Shown: piece by piece, positions 44,321 through 54,765 of the stretch
Layout of the letters: each line of letters begins with the position of its first letter
Numbering within the stretch: position 1 is the first letter of the stretch
DNA from: JBCDHN01 sp965224535
GTDB lineage: Bacteria; Verrucomicrobiota; Verrucomicrobiia; Verrucomicrobiales; DEV007
Length of the DNA: 64,000 nt
Assembly (NCBI GenBank): GCA_965224535.1
Contig: CBDCZR010000003.1
Span: 248,001-312,000 of the forward strand
Direction: 5' to 3'
Notes under the pieces: model-generated
The model's input: only the letters and a program-made list of their open reading frames with translations
The model's database searches: none
Told to the model about the DNA's origin: nothing
Position numbers and translations under genes: made by a program

Positions 44321-45658
44321 ATGGCACGTCTTCAACCACTCTCACGCCGCACCATGCTCCGGGGAATCGGGGTCACCATGGCCCTGCCGGCGTTGGAAGC
44401 GATGGGTCCATTACGCGCATTTTCGGCCTCCAAGGCTCCCAGCGCGCCGTTGCGGATGGGTTTCGTCTACCTGCCCAACGGCGTGATCATGAACCAGTGG
44501 ATCCCCAAGCAATCCGGCTCGAAATTTGAGTTGCCGGCCACGTTGAAGCCGCTCGATCCGTTCAAATCGCGGCTACAGGTGCTATCCGGGCTGGATCACG
44601 ATAAGGCCAACCCCAACGGCGACGGCGGCGGGGATCACGCCCGCGCCAACGCCACGTTTTTAACCGGTTGCCAAGCCAAAAAGACCGACGGAGCGGATAT
44701 CCGCATCGGCGTCTCGGTCGATCAAGTGGCCGCGGCCAAACAAGCGGGAAAAACGCGGCTCGATTCGTTGCAATTGGGCTGCGACGTCGGCCGCAAGGCG
44801 GGGCGCTGCGATTCCGGCTACAGTTGCGCCTACCAGTTCAATTTTTCCTGGAAAACGGAGAATTTGCCGATGCCGCCGGAAATCGATCCCCGGGTGGTGT
44901 TCGAAAAAATGTTCGGCAGCGGAATTTTGGGCGACGTGAAGAAAAATCAGGCGCAGCGGGCCAAATATCAGCGCAGCATCCTGGATTTTGTGATGGAGGA
45001 CGCAAAATCGCTCCAAACCAAGCTGGGTCACAGCGACCGGGCCAAGCTGGACGAGTACATGACCGGCGTTCGCGAGTTGGAGCGCCAAATCGAGCAAGCC
45101 GAACGTTTTACCCGGCAATTGCCCGATTTTAGCGCGCCCACGGGCATTCCCGGCGATTTTCAGGAACACGTCCGCCTGATGTACGACCTGATGGCGATGG
45201 CGTTTCAAACCGACACCACGCGCATCGCCACGTTTTTGGTCGCGCACGACGGAAGCAACCGCAGTTTTCGCAAAATTGGCATCGGCGAGGGGCACCACTA
45301 CCTCTCCCATCACCGCAACGATCAGGGCAAGATCGATAAGTTGGCAAAAATCGACCGCTACTACGTGGAGCAATTCGGCTATTTCCTCAAAAAGCTGGCT
45401 TCGATGCAGGAACCCGGCGGCAACGTGCTGGACAACTCGATGGTCGTTTTTGGCGGGGGACACAGTGATGGCGACCGGCACGATCACGTCAATCTTCCAG
45501 TGGTTTTGGCCGGCCGGGGCCACGGCAAACTCCAAGCCGGCCGCCACGTGAATCACGGCGGCAAACCGATGACCAACCTGTTTTTGACGCTGCTGGAAAC
45601 CTTCGGCGCGCCGGCCTCAAAGCTGGGAGACAGCACCGGCAAACTGGGTAACGTGTAA
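44321..45658 (+). CDS. DUF1552 protein
   Basis: 445 aa. Twin-arginine-like N-terminus (LSRRTMLRGIGVTMALPALE), so Tat export is likely. Family motifs: RMGFVYLPNGVIMNQWIPKQ, FLTGCQAKKTDGADIRIGVS, VDQVAAA, SLQLGCD and the end VVFGGGHSDGDRHDHVNLPV. DUF1552 proteins are related to DUF1501 and are common in PVC bacteria; no function is established. Usually a DUF1592/1588-type gene precedes them, but none is here, so this one stands alone. Confidence 0.9.
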   Translation: MARLQPLSRRTMLRGIGVTMALPALEAMGPLRAFSASKAPSAPLRMGFVYLPNGVIMNQWIPKQSGSKFELPATLKPLDPFKSRLQVLSGLDHDKANPNGDGGGDHARANATFLTGCQAKKTDGADIRIGVSVDQVAAAKQAGKTRLDSLQLGCDVGRKAGRCDSGYSCAYQFNFSWKTENLPMPPEIDPRVVFEKMFGSGILGDVKKNQAQRAKYQRSILDFVMEDAKSLQTKLGHSDRAKLDEYMTGVRELERQIEQAERFTRQLPDFSAPTGIPGDFQEHVRLMYDLMAMAFQTDTTRIATFLVAHDGSNRSFRKIGIGEGHHYLSHHRNDQGKIDKLAKIDRYYVEQFGYFLKKLASMQEPGGNVLDNSMVVFGGGHSDGDRHDHVNLPVVLAGRGHGKLQAGRHVNHGGKPMTNLFLTLLETFGAPASKLGDSTGKLGNV

Positions 45659-45759
45659 GCAGAGACAAATTCGCTTGCCAGGCGGCATTGGCGGTGGTTA
45701 GTGGCCGCTCCCCGCCCGTAAACCGGGCCAACCACAACCAAAATCCACCCCACCACACC

Positions 45760-45960
45760 ATGGCCGTTGCACGAGTCACCGAAATCAAGTCATCCTCCAA
45801 AAAGAGCTTCGACGACGCGATCAAAAGCGGGATCGCCAAAGCCACGAAGACCATCGACAAAATCAAAGGCGCCTGGATTGCCGAGCAAGAGGTGGTTGTT
45901 GATGGAGACAAGATCACCGAGTACCGGGTTTTGATGAAGGTGACCTTCATCGTGAAGTAG
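45760..45960 (+). CDS. dodecin
   Basis: 66-aa flavin-storage protein that forms dodecamers. The sequence VARVTEIKSSSKKSFDDAIK and IKGAWIAEQEVVVDGDKITE is typical, with the flavin-stacking Trp in GAWI. The ATG at 45760 gives the normal length; an upstream in-frame start would add 24 residues of spacer. Confidence 0.92.
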   Translation: MAVARVTEIKSSSKKSFDDAIKSGIAKATKTIDKIKGAWIAEQEVVVDGDKITEYRVLMKVTFIVK

Positions 45961-45997
45961 TAGCGGCCAGCGGTCGTGTTTTCGGGCGCAAAACTGG

Positions 45998-47284
<1,287 letters not shown>

Positions 47285-47331
47285 GGCGCTGAGGTTAGCC
47301 CGGCATGCCGGGAATGCAACCGGCGCGGGAA

Positions 47332-47967
47332 CTACACGCCGGCCGCCAATTTGCCCGCGGACTCCAGAAAATTGCCCAAAATTCGCAGCCCCAGCGCCTG
47401 GCTTTTTCTCCGGGTGAAACTGCGTGGCCACGATGTTGCCGCTGCGGATGCTGGAAGCGAACGGCACGCCGTAATCCGCGGTGGAGGCGACGATGGCGGC
47501 GTCATCAGGCCGGGGGTAAAAGGAGTGGACGAAGTAAACGTGCGGGTGCGGCGGCAAATCCGCCCAAAGTGGGGTCGTCCGCGTGGGTTGGCGAAATCTC
47601 GTTCCAGCCCATGTGCGGGACCTTGAGGTCGGACTTTGGGAAACGCACCACTCGGCCGGCGAAGACGCCCAACCCTTCCACGTCCGGCGATTCCTCGCTC
47701 CCGGCGAAGAGGATCTGGTAGCCGAGGCAGATGCCAAAATACGGCCGGTCCGCCTGGATCCACGAGCGAATGGGCTCCCAAAGCGCCCTGCTGGTGCAGG
47801 TGATGCACGCAATCGCCAAACGCACCGACGCCGGGCAGGATGAGGGTGTCGATTTGGTCCAGCTGGTCCGGTTTTTGGATGATGCGCGCGGAAAAATCCA
47901 GCGTTTCCACCGCTTTGTGGACGCTGCGCAGATTTCCCGCTCCGTAGTCGATGATTCCCGTGGTCAT
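47332..47967 (-). CDS. hisH: imidazole glycerol phosphate synthase glutaminase subunit HisH (three +1 frameshifts)
   Basis: Glutaminase half of the HisHF complex in histidine synthesis. Family motifs are present but spread over three frames: MTTGIIDYGAGNLRSVHKAV and LILPGVGAFGDC; then PYFGICLGYQILF with the catalytic Cys; PHMGWNEI; VYFVHSFYP; and QFHPEK with the catalytic His. Single extra bases at 47786-47788, 47571-47574 and 47403-47407 (all homopolymers) explain each jump, so the protein is complete once they are removed. The ATG overlaps the ppk1 stop (ATGA). No other his gene is nearby. Confidence 0.88.
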   Translation of the reverse strand: MTTGIIDYGAGNLRSVHKAVETLDFSARIIQKPDQLDQIDTLILPGVGAFGDCVHHLHQQGALGAHSLVDPGGPAVFWHLPRLPDPLRRERGIAGRGRVGRLRRPSGAFPKVRPQGPAHGLERDFANPRGRPHFGRICRRTRTFTSSTPFTPGLMTPPSSPPPRITACRSLPASAAATSWPRSFTRRKSQALGLRILGNFLESAGKLAAGV

Positions 47968-50053
47968 GGCGCTGAGTTTCCGTTGTTCCCTTCAGCCAAG
48001 TGCTCCAAATACTCCATGATGGCGGCCTGCGCACGGACTTTATCGTCTCCGCGGGGATGGTGGCGCACCTTGTTGGTTAACCCGCTATCCAAGACCCGCG
48101 CCTTGGCGGTGTCCTTCCATTGCAGTTGCAGGTATTCCGTCCAACTGGATTTGCAGCGCGGCATCGTAGATGGGGACCAGCGTCTCGCAGCGGCTGTCGA
48201 AGTTGCGCGGCAGAAAATCGGCTGACGAGATAAAAAACCGCAGCTTGCCGCCGTTGTGGAATTTGAGGATTCGGGTGTGCTCCAGCAATTGATCCACGAT
48301 GCCGATCGCCTCGATGTTATCGCTATAGCCGCTGGACTCGGTGATCAGTGAAAACATGGAACGCACGATCATGCGCATCTTCACCCCGGCTTGGGCAGCC
48401 TGGTAAAGACGCCGAACGACCTCAACATCCGCCAGGTTGTTGATTTTTGATCCAAATTTCAGCCGGCTTGCTGTTTTTGGCGTTTTCAATCTCCCGGTCG
48501 ATGAGTTCGTAGATATGCTCGCGAAGCGTAAAAGGCGCGCAGGACAAATGCTGCAAACGCGGGCCCTTGTAGTTGCGCTGGAAAAATTTGAAGATTTGAT
48601 CGACGTCTTGCCCAAGTTCCTGGTTATACGTCAACAGCATGTGGTCGGTATATAGCGTGGCCGTGTCTTCGTTGAAATTTCCGGTTCCCAGGCAGCTGTA
48701 GTAGCGGATGTGCCCGCCTTCATTCCGCTCGATGAGGCACAGCTTGGAGTGCACCTTTAATCCCGGCACGCCCAGGACGACTTGCACGCCGGAATCGCGA
48801 TATTGCCGCGCCCAGCGGATGTTGGCTTCCTCGTCAAAGCGCGCCGTGGGTTCCACCATCACAAACACCTCTTTTCCGTTCTGCACGGCGCTCATCATGG
48901 CGCGGGCCACGCAACTGCGTTTGGCCAGGCGGTACTGCGTGAGCTTGATGCTCCTGACCAGCGGATCCATGCTGGCTTCGCGCAAAAGATCCAAAAAGTG
49001 GTTGAAGGAGTGGTAGGGAAAGTGCAGCAGCAAATCGCCCTCCCGCATAACGCGCATGACGCTCAGCCGTTCGCGCGTTTGCAGCTCTTTTGGTATAACC
49101 GGCGTAATGGGATTCGGAAGCAGATCCGTGCGCCCGAATTTCGGGAAATTCATCAAATCCTTCCTGTTATGATAACGCGCGCCGGGATATTCGTAGCCTT
49201 CGTCGCTGGTGAGTTCCAGCCCCTTCAGCACCAGGCGCAAAAACGCGCGCGGCATCGCCTCATCATAATTGACGCGCACCGGCCGGCCGGCCAGCCGCGC
49301 CTTTAATCCCTCGCTAACTTGCTCGAAAAAGCTTTCTGTGAAGTCGTTGTCGAACTCCCATTCCGCGTCGCGGGTGAATTTGAGGGCGTAGGACTCAAAT
49401 CGATCGAATTGCGTCGATTCAAAGAGCGATTTCAGCCCAAAACGAATCACGTCGTCCACGTACATGACCAACTGGTCTTCGCCTAACTTGGGCAAAATGT
49501 GAAAACGCGGCAATTCGTCCGGAATTTCGATCAACGCGTGATTGTTGCGGCCGACGCCGGATTTTTTCGACATCCGCACGGCCAGGTACATGGGCCGGTC
49601 CCGCAGTCCGCTCAGCTCGGAAGTCGATTTGATGGTGATCGGCATCAGGCGCGGCAAAACGTCGCGCTCCAGGAACTCGTCCAGGTAACCGCGCAAATCC
49701 CGCGGCACCTCCTGGTCGGTAATCAGCTTGATGTGCTCCTTCTCCAGTTGCTTGAAAACCCGGGCGTAGGTCTGATTGAAGATTTCCGTCTCGCTTTTGA
49801 GGATGCCGTTGACCTCGCGCAGCGTCTTTTTGGGGTCGGGAATGCCGATTTCCTCGTGCGGCAGGCCGATGTCCACCAATCGCCGCAACGTCGCCACCCG
49901 GACGCGAAAAAACTCGTCGAGGTTCGAGGAATAGATGCCCAAAAACTTCACACGCTCCAACAGCGGGACATTGGCTGATTGCGCCTCCTGGAGAACGCGG
50001 TGGTTGAACGAGAGCCAGCTAACTTCTTTGCTGCGAAAGGGGATGTCGATCAT
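47964..50053 (-). CDS. ppk1: polyphosphate kinase 1 (two +1 frameshifts)
   Basis: Makes polyphosphate from ATP. The N-terminal and head domains (WLSFNHRVLQEAQSANVPLL, SSNLDEFFRVRVATLRRL) and the first catalytic domain (FVMVEPTARFDEEANIRWAR, VPGLKVHSKLCLIER with the phospho-acceptor His, SCLGTGNFNEDTA) are in one frame. After an extra A at 48444-48448 the second domain continues (INNLADVEVVRRLYQAAQAG, VRSMFSLI, FISSADFLPRN), and after another at 48150-48152 the tail (SSWTEYLQLQWKDTAKARVL) runs to the stop at 47964. About 695 aa when joined, the normal size. Confidence 0.9.
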
Positions 50054-50068
50054 CAACTTGGGGGCTTC

Positions 50069-51047
50069 CTAAGTTTCGGCGGAAGCGTTGGCCTTGGCGT
50101 AAGCCGCAGCGCCGACAACAACCGCATCATCGCCCAGCTTGGCTTCGCGAACGTCGACTTCTTCTGCCAACGCGGGGCTGGCGTAACGTTGGATGGCCCC
50201 GCGCACCCCGTCGAGAAACAATTCCGGCAACTTTTCCACCAAACCGCCTCCCAGCACGATGACGTCCGGCCCTAACAAATCCACCACGCCCTGCGATGCT
50301 GATGCCGAGGTAATGCGCGGCGTTTTCCACAATTTCGCGCATCGAGTCATCTCCAGACTTGATGGCCTTGGCAATCGCCCCACTTTTGATCGCCTGAATG
50401 TCCGTGCCGGCCTCCTCCAGCAACGCCGGCGCGCTGCCCCGATAAGCCTCTGCCGCGGCGGCGCTGGCGATTCCCAACCGGCTGGCGATGCTCTCGATAT
50501 TCGGCGGCTCACCTACCCGGCCGGTCAATCCGGCGGAAAGGACCCGCAGATTCCCGATTTCCATGCACGAAGCGTTTTTGCCGGTCAACAACCTGCCGTT
50601 GATGACGCAGCCGCCTCCAATCCCCGTGCCGGGAAAACCCGCGACCAACGTGCTCGCGCCCTTGCCTGCTCCGTGCGCATACTCGCCGTAAGCGCCGGCG
50701 TCCACGTCGTTGAGGATGTGAATCGGGGCCTTAAACCGCGAACGCAGCACCTTGGCGATGGGAACCTCCTTCCAGCCGAGATTCGGTGCGCGCCGCAGCA
50801 CACCGGTGTGCAAATTCACTACGCCAGGACAAGCCATCCCAATTCCGGAGATGTCTTTGGCCTCGAGCTTGTGATCGGCCAGCAGATCCTGGATCAGGTT
50901 GATAATTCGTTCCAAGCCGCGGTCGGCGCCTTCGTGGCCCTTGGTGCTTTTGCGTTTAGAGCCGAGCACGTTCAACTTTTGGTCGAGCAGGCTCGCCATC
51001 ATTTTGGTTCCGCCAAGGTCGAAACCGATCCAGTGTTTGGAGGGCAT
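50069..51047 (-). CDS. ROK-family sugar kinase (glucokinase-like), one +1 frameshift
   Basis: ASKHA-fold sugar kinase of ~325 aa when repaired. The phosphate motif is IGFDLGGTKMMASL, followed by GIGMACPGVV, LNDVDAGAYGEY and the ROK motif GTGIGGGCVINGRLL. The zinc-finger cysteines usual in ROK glucokinases are not evident. The frame breaks at CCC 50289-50291. Removing one base gives ISIAGVVDLLGPDVIVLGGG, which continues to the stop at 50069. It is the first gene of the ppk1-hisH-argG unit, 15 bases before ppk1. The substrate is probably glucose or a related sugar. Confidence 0.85.
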
Positions 51048-51083
51048 GGTGGTGGTGGGTAAGTGGTGATGCTTTCCTTACGA

Positions 51084-51121
51084 AAATGTCACACAATAGC
51101 CAGCGACAAATTGTGACATTT
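51084..51121. promoter_or_regulatory. 10-bp inverted repeat upstream of the ROK operon
   Basis: AAATGTCACA and TGTGACATTT are perfectly inverted with an 18-base spacer, 37 bases upstream of the ROK kinase start. Position and symmetry suggest an operator controlling the ROK-ppk1-hisH-argG unit. Confidence 0.55.
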
Positions 51122-51218
51122 CACGGCCCGGTCCGCAAAATGACGAATGACAGATGACAACCTGGACGCCCTTGTCGCGCTGGCGCTCCTAAATAAGGCA
51201 GGCAAGGGATACTGCCGT

Positions 51219-52084
51219 TCAGTTATCGCTTTTATCCTTCTCCAACGCCTTCAGCCGCTCGCGCAATTCCTTGGCGAAATTCCCTCCAAGCGCTCCTCGG
51301 CGGAGATTCCCTCCAAACGTTCCTCAGCGGAAATCCCCTCCAAGCGCTCATTAACCGGCAACTCGGCCAAAATTTCGAGCCGCTTCTTTCGCGGCATCTC
51401 TTTCAATTCCGCGGGATAGTGTTCGCGAACAAAATCGTCCAGGGTGTAGGGCATCTCGATTCCTTCCAGTTTGAATTTTTGGTAGAGTCTGCGGAAAATA
51501 CCCAAAACCGGTCGCCTTTTCCACCGATAATTCCGTGCGCCAAATTGCATGAGGTTGGGCCGCCCGCTGAACAGATTCCAAATTGCGTTGCGCTTCGACT
51601 TCGGGGCCTTGGATAGGACGATGACAATCACGCGAAAACCTAGCAGATCGACCTTGAAAACGTCGTTCTTGGCGGTATTTTTCATCAACTTGGCCATCGT
51701 GCCGGTGGTCGGACGGCGGGTGGTCAGGGCGAACAGGGTCATCTTTTTGTCCAGGTAGGCCTTCCAATCGTCTTTGGCGTGCAACTTGGCCAGGGCCACT
51801 CCGTGCGCCCCAAGTTCCAGCAGCGCAAAGCGATCGAAGGCTTCGTTCAGCGATTTGAAGGAAATGACGTTGGTTTCCTTGAGGAACTCCATTCCGTCGG
51901 GCAATTCTCGGGGCGGCGGTTTCGGCAGTTCCGACCCGGTGTCCTCCAGCACCACGATGTCCGCCAGTTGCTGTTGCTCGGAGAGGTCTTTTTCCAACTC
52001 AACCTCAAAGCGCGTCCCGAAGAAAAAGTCCTTGAGAATGAGGCCAAGAAGCCGATGCCAAGCTAAGAGTTTCACATCTGCCAT
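51219..52084 (-). CDS. PD-(D/E)XK/Rpn-like protein, tandem copy 3
   Basis: Third member of a tandem triplication. The N-terminal segment FEVELEKDLSEQQQLADIVV and the middle NVISFKSLNEAFDRFALLEL resemble nuclease-like Rpn/PD-(D/E)XK proteins carrying C-terminal RLxGLSPEE repeats; the assignment is by pattern only. The C-terminus carries three RLEGISAEE units. One base is missing in the third (near 51289), so the frame as sequenced ends at 51251; the ancestral stop shared by the other copies is at 51219. ATG start. Confidence 0.6.
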
Positions 52085-52212
52085 CTCGCGGTGGAAACGG
52101 AGATCGGCAAACCGAAGTTACAAAAAGCAAGGCGGCTTGAATGTCAAGGAGGAGATTTCTGGCTTCTTTTCGCCGTCGAACAAAACAACCAGGAACAACA
52201 GACTCTTGGCGT

Positions 52213-52944
52213 TCAGTTATCGCTTTTATCCTTCTCCAACGCCTTTAGCCGCTCGCGCAATTCCTCGGCGGAGATTCCCTCCAAACGTTCCTCAGCGGAA
52301 ATCCCCTCCAAGCGCTCATTAACCGGCAACTCGGCCAAAATTTCGAGCCGCTTCTTTCGCGGCATCTCTTTCAATTCCGCGGGATAGTGTTCGCGAACAA
52401 AATCGTCCAGGGTGTAGGGCAGATTCCAAATTGCGTACCCAAAACCGGTGCGCTTCGACTTCGGGGCCTTGGATAGGACGATGACAATCACGCGAAAACC
52501 TAGCAGATCGACCTTGAAAACGTCGTTCTTGGCGGTATTTTTCATCAACTTGGCCATCGTGCCGGTGGTCGGACGGCGGGTGGTCAGGGCGAACAGGGTC
52601 ATCTTTTTGTCCAGGTAGGCCTTCCAATCGTCTTTAGCGTGCAACTTGGCCAGGGCCACTCCGTGCGCCCCAAGTTCCAGCAGCGCAAAGCGATCGAAGG
52701 CTTCGTTCAGCGATTTGAAGGAAATGACGTTGGTTTCCTTGAGGAACTCCATTCCGTCGGGCAATTCTCGGGGCGGCGGTTTCGGCAGTTCCGATCCGGT
52801 GTCCTCCAGCACAACGATGTCCGCCAGTTGTTGTTGCTCGGAGAGGTCTTTTTCCAACTCAACCTCAAAGCGCGTCCCGAAGAAGAAGTCCTTGAGAATG
52901 AGGCCAAGAAGCCGATGCCAAGCTAAGAGTTTCACGTCTGCCAT
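52213..52944 (-). CDS. PD-(D/E)XK/Rpn-like protein, tandem copy 2 (in-frame deletion and scramble)
   Basis: Same N-terminal 160 residues as the other copies. After VIVLSKAPKSKR the next ~45 residues present in copies 1 and 3 are missing and replaced by TGFGYAIWNL before PYTLDDFVREHYPAELKEMP resumes, all in frame. Two RLEGISAEE units precede the normal tail LRERLKALEKDKSDN. The longer open frame begins upstream at 53058, but the other copies show that the ATG at 52944 (MADVKLLAW) is the true start. Confidence 0.6.
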   Translation of the reverse strand: MADVKLLAWHRLLGLILKDFFFGTRFEVELEKDLSEQQQLADIVVLEDTGSELPKPPPRELPDGMEFLKETNVISFKSLNEAFDRFALLELGAHGVALAKLHAKDDWKAYLDKKMTLFALTTRRPTTGTMAKLMKNTAKNDVFKVDLLGFRVIVIVLSKAPKSKRTGFGYAIWNLPYTLDDFVREHYPAELKEMPRKKRLEILAELPVNERLEGISAEERLEGISAEELRERLKALEKDKSDN

Positions 52945-53072
52945 CTCGCGGTGGAAACGGAGATCGGCAAACCGAAGTTGCAAAAAGCAAGGCGGCTTGA
53001 ATGTCAAGGAGGAGATTTCTGGCTTCTTTTCGCCATCGAACAAAACAACCAGGAACAACAGACTCTTGGCGT

Positions 53073-53885
53073 TCAGTTATCGCTTTTATCCTTCTCCAAC
53101 GCCTTTAGCCGCTCGCGCAATTCCTCGGCGGAGATTCCCTCCAAGCGTTCATTAACCGGCAACTCGGCCAAAATTTCGAGCCGCTTCTTTCGCGGCATCT
53201 CTTTCAATTCCGCGGGATAGTGTTCGCGAACAAAGTCGTCCAGGGTGTAGGGCATCTCGATTCCTTCCAGTTTGAATTTTTGGTAGAGTCTGCGGAAAAT
53301 ACCCAAAACCGGTCGCCTTTTCCACCGATAATTCCGTGCGCCAAATTGCATGAGGTTGGGCCGCCCGCTGAACAGATTCCAAATTGCGTTGCGCTTCGAC
53401 TTCGGGGCCTTGGATAGGACGATGACAATCACGCGAAAACCTAGCAGATCGACCTTGAAAACGTCGTTCTTGGCGGTATTTTTCATCAACTTGGCCATCG
53501 TGCCGGTGGTCGGACGGCGGGTGGTCAGGGCGAACAGGGTCATCTTTTTGTCCAGGTAGGCCTTCCAATCGTCTTTGGCGTGCAACTTGGCCAGGGCCAC
53601 TCCGTGCGCTCCAAGTTCCAGCAGCGCAAAGCGATCGAAGGCTTCGTTCAGCGATTTGAAGGAAATGACGTTGGTTTCCTTGAGGAACTCCATTCCGTCG
53701 GGCAATTCTCGGGGCGGCGGTTTCGGCAGTTCCGACCCGGTGTCCTCCAGCACCACGATGTCCGCCAGTTGCTGTTGCTCGGAGAGGTCTTTTTCCAACT
53801 CAACCTCAAAGCGCGTCCCGAAGAAGAAGTCCTTGAGAATGAGGCCAAGAAGCCGATGCCAAGCTAAGAGTTTCACGTCTGCCAA
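53073..53885 (-). CDS. PD-(D/E)XK/Rpn-like protein, tandem copy 1
   Basis: 270 aa, the most complete copy, with one RLEGISAEE unit and an intact tail. Its start is TTG (53885) where copies 2 and 3 have ATG, because the repeat begins exactly at this point and upstream is a different gene (stop at 53890). The array was therefore probably built from a copy that had lost its own promoter and start context here. Expression may depend on readthrough from the TPR gene upstream. Confidence 0.6.
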   Translation of the reverse strand: MADVKLLAWHRLLGLILKDFFFGTRFEVELEKDLSEQQQLADIVVLEDTGSELPKPPPRELPDGMEFLKETNVISFKSLNEAFDRFALLELGAHGVALAKLHAKDDWKAYLDKKMTLFALTTRRPTTGTMAKLMKNTAKNDVFKVDLLGFRVIVIVLSKAPKSKRNAIWNLFSGRPNLMQFGARNYRWKRRPVLGIFRRLYQKFKLEGIEMPYTLDDFVREHYPAELKEMPRKKRLEILAELPVNERLEGISAEELRERLKALEKDKSDN

Positions 53886-53889
53886 ATGA

Positions 53890-54639
53890 TCAGCCTCCGC
53901 CCAGATTCGCCTTCACGATCAAGATGGTGACCAGCCAGCAGAGCAAAAACACCGCCACAGCCGTCACCAACATCAGCACGCAACCCATCGCACGGCCGGA
54001 CTTGGTTTTTCGCCTGGATCTGGCGCCCGGCGCTGGTTCTGCATTCGTCGCCGGCTGTTCCTTGGCTTCCTCAACCGCGGCCGGGCGCGGCAAATCTTCG
54101 ACATCATCGCCGAAATCGGGCTCGGGAACAGGCGAGGGTTCGATCTCTGCCTGCGGCTCGGCGGTTTCGACCTCATCAGCCTGCGAAGGCAAGGGCAGCG
54201 GAACGGTCGCCGTCTTCGCCGTCATGGCCGGAGGCGCGTTTTCGATCGAGATTCCGTATTTTTCTTCAAAATCGGGGTCGCGGTAAGCCTTGTTCAGACT
54301 CAAAGCCACCTCATAGTACTGCGTGGCACCGGAAATGTCACCCAGCTTGGCCGCCGTAACCGCCATGGCCAGGTGACCCAGGCTCGATTCCGGGCATTCG
54401 GTCAAATACGCGTGCAAAAGCGGCACGGCGCGGCGGGGATCCTGCGCGGAGTAGATTTCCGCCGCTTTAAGGATGTGGGGCTCGTATTCGGGTGGCTCGT
54501 CGGCGGAATCCAGGACGGTGACGGCCTCAGCCCCGCGCCCTTCCATGACCAATTGCTCGGCCAGGCGGCAGCGGACGTCCCAGTTTTCGGGATCTTTGGC
54601 CAACTGATTGGTAAGGTCTTGCGCGACGGGGCTTTCCAT
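53890..54639 (-). CDS. TPR-like protein with C-terminal membrane anchor
   Basis: 249 aa. N-terminal tetratricopeptide-like helices (NWDVRCRLAEQLVMEGRGAE, PRRAVPLLHAYLTECPESSL, ISGATQYYEVALSLNKAY), an acidic Pro/Glu-rich linker, a basic patch and a C-terminal transmembrane helix (GCVLMLVTAVAVFLLCWLVT). A tail-anchored adaptor is likely. It is directly followed by the triplicated nuclease-like genes on the same strand. Confidence 0.7.
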   Translation of the reverse strand: MESPVAQDLTNQLAKDPENWDVRCRLAEQLVMEGRGAEAVTVLDSADEPPEYEPHILKAAEIYSAQDPRRAVPLLHAYLTECPESSLGHLAMAVTAAKLGDISGATQYYEVALSLNKAYRDPDFEEKYGISIENAPPAMTAKTATVPLPLPSQADEVETAEPQAEIEPSPVPEPDFGDDVEDLPRPAAVEEAKEQPATNAEPAPGARSRRKTKSGRAMGCVLMLVTAVAVFLLCWLVTILIVKANLGGG

Positions 54640-54765
54640 GGGTGTTCGGTCTCATCCTAGGCCAAATTAGACGTCAAATGCAACGGGAGAACGGTTTTTT
54701 GGATTTTTCCGCCTTCCGGCAGGCTGTTGGATGTCCAAACCCCAAAACCCGATTTGTGGCGCTCA

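Larger units (their letters stand above)
51219..53885 (-). repeat. tandem triplication of a ~0.8-1.0 kb gene unit
   Basis: Units 51219-52212, 52213-53072 and 53073-53885 are near-identical direct repeats, including a shared 128-base spacer after the first two genes (52085-52212 equals 52945-53072 almost base for base). They differ in the number of a 27-bp unit at the C-terminal coding end (3, 2, 1) and by a scrambled deletion in the middle copy. Confidence 0.95.

Noticed and set aside
47285..48034. N-terminal extension of the argG reading frame (250 codons)
   Set aside because: The extension contains the third frame of hisH (VYFVHSFYP, QFHPEK) and is not part of argininosuccinate synthase, which starts at 47284.
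51240..51360. Short direct repeats that might be a CRISPR array
   Set aside because: The 27-bp units are contiguous with no spacers and translate as RLEGISAEE at a protein C-terminus.
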